Source of the DNA: Lantana camara
Taxonomy: Eukaryota > Streptophyta > Magnoliopsida > Lamiales > Verbenaceae
DNA: 64,000 nucleotides
Assembly (NCBI GenBank): GCA_037501455.1
Contig: CM074856.1
Coordinates: forward strand, 47,025,001 to 47,089,000
Reading direction: 5' to 3'
The notes under the pieces: generated by a model
Told to the model about the DNA's origin: nothing
Databases searched by the model: none
The model's input: the letters and a program-made list of their open reading frames with translations, nothing else
Part shown: in pieces, positions 12,485 to 24,604 of the stretch
Position numbering within the stretch: the stretch's first letter is position 1
Layout: each line of letters opens with the position of its first letter
Program-made: the position numbers and the translations under genes

Positions 12485-13174
12485 TGAGCCTGTGACTAAT
12501 AATTGAAACAAATACCTTAATATAATGTACTTTTGTACTCACCGCGTTTTAATTAGTTTCTTCGCATAAATCATTGATATTCTGATATATCTTAAAAAAT
12601 TTTAAGAAAAATTTACATTTTTTGTATATTAATTCAATCCTTTAAGTAATTTTTGTATTTTTCATTTTTATGTTTAAAAATCTTTTTGTTTTTTTTTTTT
12701 TATCAGCAATTTCATGCATGTTCAGAAATCAAGTAATTTTATGCATATTTTGACAGAAATTACTTTTCTTTATTGGAAAATTGGGTAGGTTTTAATTGAC
12801 ACGGGTAAAATCAAAATTATTGGCAATGAGAAATTTGAAATTTAAGACTTGTACGCCTTCATATCTACTGTTGTCATGAGACAATCGTGATAAAGTGATA
12901 GAAAGAGAGAGGGACATGATGAGAGCAAATAAAAGGTGAAGATTGAAGATTGAAAATGTACAAATATTGGGAGATGTGATCTTGGCCACTAATATTATTG
13001 GTTTCTCATCACCTTATCTCATAAAGAATTGGGATGCAAATTTTGTGGCCTTTGATCTTGGATAACCTAAAACCCGTACAAGGATTTCCATCAATCACTA
13101 ATTCAACCAACAAGAATATGAAGAACTTGCATTATATCTTCAGCCTTTGTATCCACACTAATAAGTAACAACGA

Positions 13175-13500
13175 GAAATATTTTTTTCCATCTGAATTTT
13201 GTCTATTTTTGTAATTTACCTTTTTAATAAACTTCCGTTACAAATCGTCATTTAATTTTTGTATTTGTAACATACCACCATCTAAAATTTTTTCCGATTG
13301 TTTTGGTGAAAATACAACTAACTTGTATGCTTTATAAACATGCATGTGTCATGTTTTTCAGTCATAACCACCAAAAATAGAAGTTCAGATGACCGTATGT
13401 TATGTTACAAATGCAAATATTGGATGACAATTTGTAACGAAAGTTTATTGGATGGTAAATTATAAAAAGACCAAAGTTCGAATGACAAAAAATCTTTTTC
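13175..13500. mobile_element. foldback MITE
   Basis: The left arm ('gtaatttacctttttaataa', 'cttccgttacaaatcgtc', 'gtatttgtaacataccacc') is matched by the reverse complement of the right arm ('gttatgttacaaatgcaa', 'gacaatttgtaacgaaag', 'ggatggtaaattataaa'). The arms are about 90 bases with an unrelated centre. No ORF. Confidence 0.7.
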
Positions 13501-14429
13501 CCTAAGTAGTATCTACATTTTGGGATGACATTAAAACGTGAAATATATATATTGCTTTGTCGTTTGAAGAGATTTTATTTTATTTTATTTTCTAGAATGA
13601 AAAGATTAACTACTACAGTCCGATTGTCGGCACACATTTATCACTCTCGAATAAAAACCCGATCCCTCTATTCGGGCGTCGATAAGAGTAGTTTGCCATA
13701 CTTTATTTTGCCTTACTTATTGCCTTCATTATAACAAAATATGTATAACCCAAGATTCAGAAACAAGTGAATATAGTTTGTTCATTAGCATCAACTAAAC
13801 AACCACAAATTAATGTTGCAACTAATACCTAATTAATGCTCCATATTCATATTTACGAGTACGCAACTACTATTAATAAAAAAAAAATTATAATTTAGTG
13901 ATTCGATTCGATCCGTTGCAACTAAGAAGAAAACAAAACCAGAGAGGTGTAGCAGTAGATATGCTGTAAAAGGGTCAGAATTAGAGATCCCAAAAGGATA
14001 GAAGTCAGTTTGATTGCCATTCTTGGAGAAGGAAAACTAAAAGTGCCCCTAAATTTGCTGAAATAATGGGTTACTTTTTAGTTTTTACAGTTTCTGCCTT
14101 CAAATACCTAAAGGCCACTTCACAGAAACAGGTGGGGGCCATTCTTCCATGCATATGTATGCTCTGTTTTTGTTTATTTTCAAGAAATGTCTCTGTATTC
14201 TGTATAACCATATTTTCAAGATTTTGGGACCATATGATATGAGTATGACCCTTTCTAAAGATAGGCATGAATTAGGGATTTTAACTTTTAGGTCACTTTT
14301 TCATTGCTTATGCAAGACTCAATCTAGATTAGGGTACAATTTCTTCCACTTTATAAGATAGAGGTGGATGTTTCTATATTTATATTTGTAGTGTAATTTA
14401 TGTATGTGTGTTGTTCTAAGTGTCAGGTT

Positions 14430-14866
14430 GTTTACGTCTGCACTCCTTGCGAGATTGGGTAATTACAACTGGTATCCCCTTAAATGAAAATATTATACAA
14501 CCTACCCTTCCAAGTTTGGAAAATTACAGACGAACCCATTCCGGTTGGATTTTTTCCAAAATCATTATTGAATTGATTATATCTCACCGCTAATTAGTTC
14601 CTCATAACAACCCACACATCATTCTCAAGTGATAGACACGTAATCTACGAAGTTTTTTGGAGGATCACCACATGATTCCTTTGTAAATTGATATTCATAA
14701 TGATTTTTTCCCACTCAATTGGCAGTGAAGAACTAATTAGTGGTGAAATATAATCAATTCTTAAAAAAATCGTGAAAAATCCAACTGAAATGGGTTGTAT
14801 AATAGTTTCATCTAAGGGGGTACGAGTTATAGCTGTAATTACCCAATCTCACAAGGGATATAAATG
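14430..14866. mobile_element. foldback MITE, about 430 bp
   Basis: The left arm carries 'gagattgggtaattacaac' and 'ctaattagttcctcataac'. The right arm carries 'gaagaactaattagtggtg' and 'gtaattacccaatctcac'. The arms pair over roughly 180 bases each, with scattered mismatches and one extra block in the left arm (about 14508-14535). No coding content. Confidence 0.75.
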
Positions 14867-15832
14867 TAAAATATTCCTAAGGGGTATAAATGTGAAAATA
14901 CTCCTAAGGGGTTGCTAGTTTTTTCTTTATTTCATATCTTTGGTCGTATGTTTGAAAATGATAATACTCGAAGTTTGAATTTGAAATGAATTGTTCACAT
15001 TAGGGTTGCTAACGAGTCGGATTCAGACTTGATTAGGGAAACTCGGATCAAACCCCGATGAAGGAATCCAACAATCGGATCTTTATTAGTATTCTTTATG
15101 CATAAAATAATTAATTTAACAAAATATCGGATCGATTTTAACAAGTCTGACTACTTAACTTTATATTCGACCTACTTCTTTCGATTTTAGAATATATACG
15201 ATATAATATATTATATTGTACTTTTTTATCGGTCAAAAATGTCAAAATTCGCAGAGACTAAAATTTGAGCTATTGATAAAGCTAATCCATTTTAGACTTG
15301 GATAATATTCAAATTGGGCCTAACATTCATCTTCCTTCTTAAACTAGCCCATGGCCCCATAGGTTGTGATTCATGGGTTGGGCTTTTGCTACCCAGATTC
15401 CAGAGGAGACAACTTTGGCTTACGCAGTATATAGGTTCAATGATTTTAAACTATTCATTTATAACATACGTGGGAATAGTCTGATATGCCTAATTAGGTT
15501 TGAGAGGTTGGTTGATCACTTTTGATTTTCGCAATTAATTTGATTCTACGAAACCAACTGAGCTACGCCCTGCGGGTTACTTTTGATTCTTGGTTTGACA
15601 CGTATTATTTAGAGTTGTAACACTTAATCTTGTGGTCTAACCCTATTCACACGTCATTTACTACTATAACATTTGATATCTTAATCCAATACTATTTAGT
15701 ATTTACGCATTATCTACTATCGTTCGCAAAATTTTATTTGATTTCTAATTTCATTGATGAATTATTTTCTACAACAAATTAAACATGGTATACAACTTGA
15801 TTTATTCTTCGAATACGTCCATAGTAAAGCGG

Positions 15833-16165
15833 TCATAACCTCATACATATACGGGGCTAGCTAAGGATACGTGGCTGAATCCTCAGTAAGAAATGGACGC
15901 ATGGTTCGCAAGCTCGTAAGGAGAGTTTGGGAAATAAGATATTCCCTGTGGTTTTGAGGAATTGAAAATAACATGAATGACAAGTAGTGATGGAGTCATA
16001 ACCCCATACATACACGTGACTAGCTAAGGACACGTGGCCAAATCGATAATAAGATATGGGTGTGTAGTTCCAGAGCTTGTTGGGTAGTGAGCTCATAAGG
16101 AGAGTTCCGAAAATGAAATATTCCCTTTGGGTTTGGGAAACTAAGAGTAACATGACGGATAAAAA
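15833..16165. repeat. diverged tandem duplication, unit about 165-170 bp
   Basis: Copy 1 (about 15833-15997) and copy 2 (about 15998-16165) share 'gtcataac', 'ctagctaaggayacgtgg', 'taaggagagttt/c', 'atattccct' and 'taacatgaa/cg' blocks in the same order. Divergence suggests an old event. Origin not identified; could be part of a decayed LTR. Confidence 0.65.
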
Positions 16166-16529
16166 AAAAGAAACTTATAAATAAGAAAGAGTAGTTTCGA
16201 AAAAAATCGAACATAAAAAATAAAATTATAGTAGGACTCTTAATCTATATAAGTAATGCTAGATCAGAAATCTCAAAATTAATTGAAAATGGGAAAAATA
16301 TTTGTAAATCAAAATACTGCGTGTTCAGGTAAAGCATCTCCATCAGGAATGAGAGAGACGGAACGGTAACTAACTGGTAATAATTGGTTAATGAATGAAA
16401 GTCTAACACTCTGACAAATGATGGCTACCCAACAACTAACTCCACCAAGCTTGAAAATCTACTCTCCACCTTCCCAATTTTTTTAATTATTTTTTTATCT
16501 TTCTTTTTCTTAATTACATACCCATTTAG

Positions 16530-16822
16530 AGTTAATTACATCCGGCCCCAAAATTAAACGAAACAATTATAAATCATACATTATATTTAAATATAACTAT
16601 TTTTACACCATACTTAAATAATTCTAATTATACTACCTTTTAACTATGTCTCATTTTTCATGTAATTAATGCGATTTATATGTAATTAATACATTACTGA
16701 TGAGATTTTGTGTAAATAAAATTATCTAGATATAATGTAAGTGTAATTATACCTAAATATGAGATATTATTTATAGGTATCCTATTTATAATTTAATTTG
16801 GGATCTAAAAGTAATTAACCTT
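16530..16822. mobile_element. foldback MITE
   Basis: 'gttaattacatccggcccc' and the following A/T-rich arm on the left are mirrored by 'ggtatcctatttataatt...gatctaaaagtaattaac' on the right. Sub-terminal 'aaatataac' and 'tataattacac' motifs resemble those of the element at 21962-22770, so both may belong to one family. Confidence 0.55.
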
Positions 16823-19236
16823 ATAACTTTCGGGTTTTAGTAGGTTTTATATATGGGGACCCTTAGCCCAAGATCGTATTGATAGGTTAAAAAACTCAGT
16901 TTATGATTTAATTTTTTGGTTATTAAGTATGTTTTAACGGATAATTATATATCAATTTTCTTTCTTGGGATATATCATATATGCTGTGGGGATATTAATT
17001 GCACAAATATCAAGGCATTTCTAGCTTTCGCCATATATAGTCCCACTCCTCACCAATTATAATAATTAGGAAATTTCTATATTGTTTAGGGGTAGAATTG
17101 TCATTTCACATGAGTGCTTGTCTACTGTCGTTGCATTGGCCTCCAAATTGGCCGTGGAATGTTTGTTGAGTTGACCAAATTAGTGCTCCGCAGGTGGCTT
17201 CATTTTCCACCCTTTTATTTTTTTCAATTAATTAGTTAATCCAAACCATTATTATATTTATTGAATTAATTAATTAATAATTCATTTACAAGACTTTGAA
17301 TTATGTATAATAATGTGTGTTATAATTTATAAGTACGTAGTAGAAAAAGTATTAGACCGTAATGTAGGTCCTTACTCGAGGGAGCACTAGTGTACAATTT
17401 TTGTATTAATTGTTTGCCTGTACATGCTATAATTTAATGAAAAAACTAAATAATTTTAAGATTTTTAGGCTCAGGTAAGACATATTGTTTCCGTTAAGAT
17501 TATTATTTGCGATGGCTCTTGAGTTATATAATTTTAATAATTGCAATGTTTTCATATTAGTTATTAGAATGATTGAACAATCTCGATTGATTAATTTAAG
17601 TCTTTTTTTTTTGGTAACACCGATGATTCCATAAATATTAGTTTATGCAGCAACAATAGTCTTGATAGTTCAATATAGTTAAATTTGATAAGTTATTAGT
17701 ATTATATGTAATATATTAATGAAAGGATTTTTAAGAGTGTTTGTAACCTATTAGCCAATTATAAGAGGTGAAAATGCAATTTTTAAAAATAAAAACAAGG
17801 GTTCAATGCATTTTATATTTTATAAATAGATAGCTAAATACCCATGCATAATTAGATGATTATTAAAAAAAAAAAAAAAAAAAAGAAATGAATCGCACAA
17901 ATCTAAAATTATAATACAACGTCTAATTAAGTTAAATATTCACAATCTCTTACAGAAATCATGTCTTTAATGAGATTTTAGTTTGATCGAACGGTTGAAA
18001 GATTTGACAGCGAATATTCAGCCGACGTTGAGTCAAATAGAGATCATGAGAAGTGCATGGTGGGTTTGTACTCCCTAACTATCTTGAAAATTAAAGATTA
18101 GAGTTTTCAAAGAAGCTTCTTATTTTTTTTCAAAGACTTTGACAAAATTTGAGAAGAAAGGAGAGGTGGATGCCAATGCACATTTAGTTGTTGTTCTTCT
18201 TGTTTTTGGTTAAAACTTTCATTAATATTTGGCGAATTTAAATGTCCATAGTCCATATAATTACAATAAACTAAGTAGAGAGGGCCTAACACGCACATGT
18301 AATGTTCCTAGCAACATATCATTTTATTTCAAATAATTCTATGGTCCACTCTATTGCACTTATCAAGTTGTTACCTTTTCAACATAATTTCGATTTAACA
18401 ACAACTTGTCTCTCTAATTTCATTCCTCCAATATATGCTACTTGGAAGGAAAGTTCAATCATATCATGTACCTAAAATTAATGCTTTGGTTTATTACTCC
18501 GCAAGATATGTACACAAATATAAACCCAACATGATATAAATAAGAAACTAACTATCTATCCGTTACAAAAATATTAATTTTTACAACAATTTTGCAATGG
18601 AAGAGGGATATCACTGCAAATTGCATGAAATTTTGCAACGACACTTTTTTGCAATGGATATAACTTAGAAGCACCTCATGTTGAAGAACAATGATGTCAT
18701 TGACAATTATGATAAAAGTTAATTAATCCTAAAAAATGCGTCATATTTTGTATCTATGCATGTTGGGGTGATGTTATTTCCATCACAATTTGTTTAACAC
18801 CACATTTTAAATATAATTATTTTTCTATAATGTACGAATACAAACGTAAAATACAATGATTTGTATTTTAAAAAAAAAATAAAAATGATAAAATAATATT
18901 TTTAAAATGGTCGGTATCTAGTATATCATTCTATTGATGAACATAATAATCAACCAATATTATTAAAACACGAACATAATATTTGTAATTTAGATCAATG
19001 AGAACAAACCCGATTTCCTTGGCATTTTTACCAGCAAAATCATAGATCCATTGCATGTATATATATTAATTTCCTTCACATATGAGACCACGTGGTACGA
19101 TGAAGTGCCATTAAGGACACTAAAAATGGGTTTATTAAGAAATATTAAAGTGCAATTAATGATTTCAACAAATATTTAAACAAACCATTAACTGTGTGAG
19201 AGCAAAATTTAACTAACGTCAAATAGAGATGTCTAT
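16823..19236. other. gene-free AT-rich stretch
   Basis: No credible ORF or RNA gene. A 21-base poly-A run lies near 17865-17884. The rest is low-complexity A/T sequence with no recognisable repeat. Confidence 0.45.
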
Positions 19237-19246
19237 TTTATTTTTA

Positions 19247-20216
19247 GGGATAATTACGAGCAGCCCCTGAGGTTTGACGATATTATAGATTAACCCTTGA
19301 GGTTTGAGAAATTATGAATTCCCCCTGACCTTTACACACTCTCTCACAAATTTCACTTGCCGTTAATTACACCGTTAAATTCAATTTTATATTCCAAATA
19401 CACACTTAGGGGGTACATTGTAATTTTACTTAGAGTTTAATGATATAATTGTAATATTAATTAATTTTGAATTTTTTGTATTTAAAAAGTTGTTATTTAA
19501 TTTAATATTTTATAATTTATCTATAAATATAAATTGAATTCGATATTCCATGCATATTTATAATGATAAGTTATAAATTTCCTTTTATATTTATATCTTA
19601 GTTTTAATATATTTTGTACTAGTCCATTTAAAATAATTTATTTGCAATTATAATAAATTTTCCCTCAAAATAAAAATTCATATTAAAAAATCACACAAAC
19701 ATCAATTAGTGCATTGTCAAATTTTTTCCTCAAAATTGAAAATCATAACAAACACACCAATATCAATAAATGCATTAGTAAATTCACATAAATATCCGTC
19801 AGAGTCATTTAAACAATTATTTCAAACATTCAACATGCATGGTCAATATCTATAGAAAAATATTAGGGCTTAGACATTCATAAACTCTAGGTATGAAATT
19901 AATCTATCATAAAAATATTCATATACCATTAAGTAACATTCATTGAAAAAAAAAAATGCTAGGTAGACACAAAACTCAAGTAATTACATCAAACCCTCTA
20001 AGAATTTTAGTCCTTATATTAATCCCCTTACCTTTGACCTCTTTATTACATATACCCCCCTGAGTTTTAACATATTAGAGGCAAAATAGTAAATTTCACA
20101 CATTCCGTTAACTTTAACGGAGGAGATAACGGGCCAGGGGGAGTTCGTAATTTCTCAAACCTCAGGGGGTAATCGGTAATATCGCCAAACCTCAGGGTCC
20201 TGTTCATAATTATCCC
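19247..20216. mobile_element. Mutator-like non-autonomous element with 10-bp target duplication
   Basis: The 970-bp insert is flanked by an exact 10-bp direct repeat TTTATTTTTA (19237-19246 and 20217-20226). It has long terminal inverted repeats: the left end begins GGGATAATTACGAGCAG and continues with CCTGAGGTTTG motifs; the right end is the reverse complement (CAAACCTCAGGG... TAATTATCCC). Arms pair for more than 90 bases. A 9-10 bp duplication and long TIRs fit the Mutator superfamily. The centre is AT-rich without a transposase. Confidence 0.85.
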
Positions 20217-20490
20217 TTTATTTTTATAAAGTTTGTTCAGTGCATCTATATTTATTTATTTTAATTTAACTCATACATATATATAATTAATAAAATGGAA
20301 TATAATTTAATGAGGTAGAATTATTTATTTTTTCTTCATCTCCTGTGCAATGAAAGGTAAGTTGTAAGTTGTAAATCAGGTCAAGATCTATCATCTATGA
20401 GATGTTACATATGTACTTTGAGGTACAATTAGTCATAGCCAGCAATATTTGATTCCATTACAGGTTGTTTAAAACACAGACAATATTATT

Positions 20491-20880
20491 GCGGGAAATT
20501 CCCGAAAAATCCCCAAATGAGGACTTAAATTTGCTTTAACTCCCTATTTTTAAAAAAGTTCCTCTTTGCTCCCTAGATGACAGGCCAAATTTGCTTTAAC
20601 TCCCCATAGTTGTATTAAAACTCAAGAATCTCGTACCCGAACCCCGGAATCACGTACTTAAATGCCCAAATGATGTATTTGCCCCCAAATACGAGATTTG
20701 GACATTTAAGTACGTGATTTCGGGGTTCGGGTACGAGATTCTTGAGTTTTAATACAACCTTCAAAAAAAATGGGGAGTTAAAGCAAATTTGGCTTGTCAT
20801 CTAGGGAGCAAAGAGGAATTTTTTTAAAAATGGGGAGTTAAAACAAATTTTTTCAACTTTTAGGTACTTTTTAAAAAAGA
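20491..20880. mobile_element. foldback MITE-like element, copy 2
   Basis: Almost a perfect giant palindrome: 'gtacccgaaccccggaatc' with 'acgtacttaaat' on the left mirrors 'atttaagtacgtgatttc' with 'ggggttcgggtacgagatt' on the right. The outer 'ccctagatgacaggccaaa' mirrors 'tttggcttgtcatctaggg'. Same family as 4313-4650. Possible imperfect flanks ATATTATTG and ATTATTATTG. The fold is tight enough to cause hairpin RNA if transcribed. Confidence 0.75.
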
Positions 20881-21961
20881 CCCCATTATTATTGGTCATT
20901 GCATAATTATCTTATTCTTAATAGACCAGTACCACCCTCATATTCTTAAATTTTCTGTACTTCTTTTTTCTTTTAATATCGAGCATTGCAGAAATCAATA
21001 TGAAGATGAGCCTTTAAATCTAATTACTTCAGTCAAGGCTTGAATCCGTCCCTTGTTCCCCCAAAGCTTGAATCCCTTTTTTACATATAGTTTTTTGTTT
21101 ATTCCCCCGAAAATTTTAATTATTTTGCGTCGGAAATGGAGGTGTGTTAGACATATTTTATATTTAATAATATTTTTTTTTTTTACCTCTTAAAATTTTA
21201 GATTAGGTGATTATTCAATAAAAAATATACATATATAACAAAAGACACATAAAAGGCAACCAAAATAAATAAAGAAAAAGATAGGATTAGAATTTTATTT
21301 ATATTTTGATTTTTCATTTATTTAAATTTGAATGAAATCGAACCATTTACGCATAAATTTCTTCTTATCAAGGATAAGTGCATTTCCATAAATCGAATCA
21401 ATGAGCTACATCAAGCGTTAGAAAATCCAATTTTTTTTTATAGTATTTTGGGAGAAGTCCCCGTATAAAGCGTTTTCAATACCTTAAAAGATTAGTCAAT
21501 TTAGTGGGGGGAAACTCCGAGAGATCAAATATAAAAAAATAAAAACTTAAAAAATTGCACTGAAAAGCAAATGCCAACCTCATAATTCTTAAACATTAAT
21601 ACTAGATACTATATTTCAAAATGAGGGAAAAAAAACAATAAAACTTGTTGCACACATCTACATTCTTTTTCCAATAAAAAGAATATAATAAATGTTTCAT
21701 ACTATTATTTGATTTGAAAATGGACAGGATGATGGCACAGGTATATTAAATTGATTATTTTCCTAAATCCTTAGTCGAAAAGCAAAACTAAAAATGTCCA
21801 ATTTAAGCAAAGAAAACAAGTGGAGACAGCCTTGTAATTTATGATGTTTAGTTTGCATAAATTTGCCAATCCCATTAATAATAGGACATGTCCAAAAACA
21901 AGTCTCAGTCTCTCTCACTCTCTCTCTCACACACACACACACATTAATGAATATTTATTAA
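20881..21961. other. gene-free stretch with (CT)n(CA)n microsatellite
   Basis: No ORF of note. A compound CT/CA microsatellite runs at about 21905-21943. Confidence 0.45.
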
Positions 21962-22351
21962 ATAGGTAAATTACATTTAACTCCAAATTAAATAGAGTAA
22001 TTACATGTGATACCCTATATTCAATGTTTTCAAAAGCGGACCGGAGGTCAAAGCGGCAGCCTTACTGGTCACCGGTCGGACCGGTTCGAGCGGTTCAACC
22101 ACCGGTCGAACCGGTATGACGTCATAAATAAAAATATTATTTTTAATAATATATATATATTATTAATATGCTAAAATTAAAAATATAATATATAATATAG
22201 TTCAATATTAGAATAAAAGCGTCATATTCAAGTGATTAACGTCTAATTTGAGGCATGTGATTTCAAATTTGGGATTTGGGAATTGTAAGTGTGCAAAAAA
22301 CGTTTTCTAAGACTCAAAAAAGGTTAAAGGACGTGAGAATTTTAAATTTAC

Positions 22352-22382
<31 letters not shown>

Positions 22383-22770
22383 GAAAATTGAGTAAACCGG
22401 CGGTCCGGTCCGGTTCACAGGACCAAAACCGCCGGTTAACCGGCCGGTTTTTCCGGTCCTGTGCCGGTCCGGTCCACACTGGTTTAGGGGGGTAGTTCGG
22501 ACCGGACCAGCCACCGGTCACCGGTCGAACCGGTCGAACCGGCCGGTCCGGTCCGCTTTTGAAAACATTGCCTATATTTAGATATAATTATATTTACGTA
22601 TCTTAAAGTTTTAGTTACACGTAACCTCCATTAGGGGATGCATTAGTTACGTATTGCTTCCATATAAAATATATTAATTATATAAAAATAAAGCATATTT
22701 GAAAGACAGTATAATTAAATTTTTTAGGTAGGATGTAAGTATAATTATATCTAAACGCGGGTACCAACGG
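21962..22770. mobile_element. older foldback element split by a nested hAT MITE
   Basis: Removing the insert at 22022-22570 joins 'gtgataccctatat' to 'ttagatataattatattt', which is mirrored on the right by 'agtataattatatctaaacg'. The outer element is therefore an AT-rich foldback interrupted by a later transposition. Outer ends are approximate. Confidence 0.5.
22022..22570. mobile_element. hAT-type MITE (549 bp) with GGTCCGG-rich arms
   Basis: Flanked by an exact 8-bp duplication CCTATATT (22014-22021 and 22571-22578). Termini are perfect inverted repeats: CAATGTTTTCAAAAGCGG at the left and CCGCTTTTGAAAACATTG at the right. Both arms are dense in CCGGTCCGG/GGTTCGACCGG motifs, so the element is locally GC-rich in an AT-rich setting and rich in CG sites. 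A 31-base poly-A run sits inside at about 22350-22380. No ORF of its own. Confidence 0.9.
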
Positions 22771-22900
22771 ATAGTTGGTTCAAGTGAATAAAGATTTGAG
22801 TTTATTTAAGTAAAATATCGGACTCGAACCTCGTGAATGTAAAAAATTACATTGGGAGAGGTTCCCGTGGAAATCACCATTAGTGATATACCAAAAAATT
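22765..22900 (+). mobile_element. tRNA-derived SINE-like fragment
   Basis: 'tagttggttcaagtg' resembles a pol III A-box and 'ggactcgaacctcg' resembles a B-box, about 45 bases apart. The sequence does not fold as a tRNA gene. 'aatgtaaaaaattacattg' follows. No poly-A tail or target duplication was found, so it may be truncated. Confidence 0.45.
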
Positions 22901-23209
22901 TCTAAACCTAGGTCACATAAAGCGAATGCAGGTGCAAATGCGTCAATGCGTAAATTTTTTTAAAAAGTTGAGTACGATAGCACTTTAAAACGTTTAATAA
23001 AAAAAATATTTAAATGAAAAATGCAGATAAGTTCGGCAATGCAAAAAATTGAATGCGTATACATCGAACATAATTGAAGGATTATGTAATTTACATCTAA
23101 ACATAAAATAATTTATTCATGTACTCCATTATTACGAACACAAGAGACCGTGGCAGAAATGGATATTAGATGTCTGAAAGGAGGGTAGAAGCGTCATTTC
23201 GATGCCTGC

Positions 23210-24604
23210 AGCAGTAGAAAACTGAGAGAGGAGCAGAAAGCAGGAAGGTGAAGTGTGTGTTTTCAGTTTCACACTTTTATTTTGTCCTCATAGTATTCAG
23301 TATTCACTCATATCTTGCACAAATTATCTTCTCATTTTCCACCACCACCGCCGAGCTCCGATCCCCCATGCCGCCGTTCGTTCCAATACCCACCCCACTC
23401 TGGTCTTCAGGTATGTATATCTGTTTATCTCATTGAAAAATTCCTCCTTTTTTTGATTTTTTAGTTGTTTGTATGGTGGGCTTTGTGATCTTTCTCATTC
23501 TAGTGAATCCCGGTCAAAATGGGAATGTGGGTTCGCCCATCGCCCAGTTGCTTGATTTGTGAAATGGGTTTGGGTTATTGGTGGATTTTGAGTTTTCAGT
23601 GGATGGTGGGTTTGTTTTAGTTTGGGATCGTTTTAATTTGTCGGGTTTTCTTTGACCTGTAAAAGGGATCTTTGTTTTCCCTTCTCCAGGGAAGTAGTGT
23701 TTGCGTTCGGTTTTGATCTGTTGGGTTTTGTTGATGTGTTGTTTGGGAGGGTTGCTTCAGTTTCTTGCTTCGTGGATCTGGGAAATTCTCCTTTAGAGTT
23801 GTGAATATGGGGCTACATTTTATGGCTATGAAGTTTTGAAAGGGGGTTTCTTTATGTGAGATTGCGTCATTGTAGAGTTGCGGAGTTTTTAGGTTGATTT
23901 TGGAGGTTAATCACTGTATTTATGATCTGACTCAGTTAACTTGCTCTCAGATCTGGGTTTTCTGACAGTAGTGTTTTCCCCTGGCTTGCTACATTTAAGT
24001 CTTCTCAACCCAACTTGTGACTAATGCAGTGACTGAATTTGTTGGTTATCTCGGATTATAGATGAATTTTCTTGTCATTTTAATCTCAAACATGTTGAGT
24101 ACCAGTTGAAGATTATTTCTAGATTTGTTTTTAAATTGTCGAAAACACCTCCACTACTTCGAGTATATGATAAGTCCTTGATGCACCTATGCCGAACATT
24201 ACCTTTCTTTAGTTTTGTTGCTGTGCAGCTGGGGTGAATTCCACTTTATAGACATAGGAAGTTGATGGCTGTTGGGTAGGCTTTTGGATTTATGTGAATG
24301 AATCTTTACGTCGTTTTTGACCTTTGCATATCCCACCCAAAAATGATTCTTTCTTACCTCAGATGCTTTAACTCATTTTCGTCACTTCTTTTGTCTTCTA
24401 GATATTGTTCACCGTGTGCGACCAGGCTTCCCATACTGATCTTCTGAGCAGCACAGTTTTCAGTTACCCTCGTGTGCGACCAGGCTTCCCATACTGATCT
24501 TCTGAGCAGCACAGTTTTCAGTTACCCTCATTAGCATCTGCCATAGCATATATCCATTCACAACTTGAGTCTTTGGCTTCCTTTAAAGAACTAAGCCTGC
24601 AAAA
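23210..24604 (+). promoter_or_regulatory. leader exons and leader intron of the SHOU4-like gene
   Basis: A CT-rich leader exon ends at 23410 with a consensus donor (CAG|GTATGT). A 991-bp intron runs to an acceptor at 24400-24401, and a second leader exon (24402-24604) reaches the ATG. After splicing, an upstream ORF opens at 23368 in leader exon 1, starts MPPFVPIPTPLW, and stops at 24437-24439 (26 codons). Its stop falls in the first copy of the 58-bp duplication. The splice sites are inferred from consensus. Confidence 0.65.
24414..24529 (+). repeat. perfect 58-bp tandem duplication in the leader
   Basis: Unit 1 at 24414-24471 and unit 2 at 24472-24529 are identical, each starting GTGTGCGACCAGGCTTCCC and ending TCAGTTACCCTC. 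No ATG lies inside, so the main start is not changed. Identity of the two copies points to a recent event or an assembly artefact. Confidence 0.9.
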
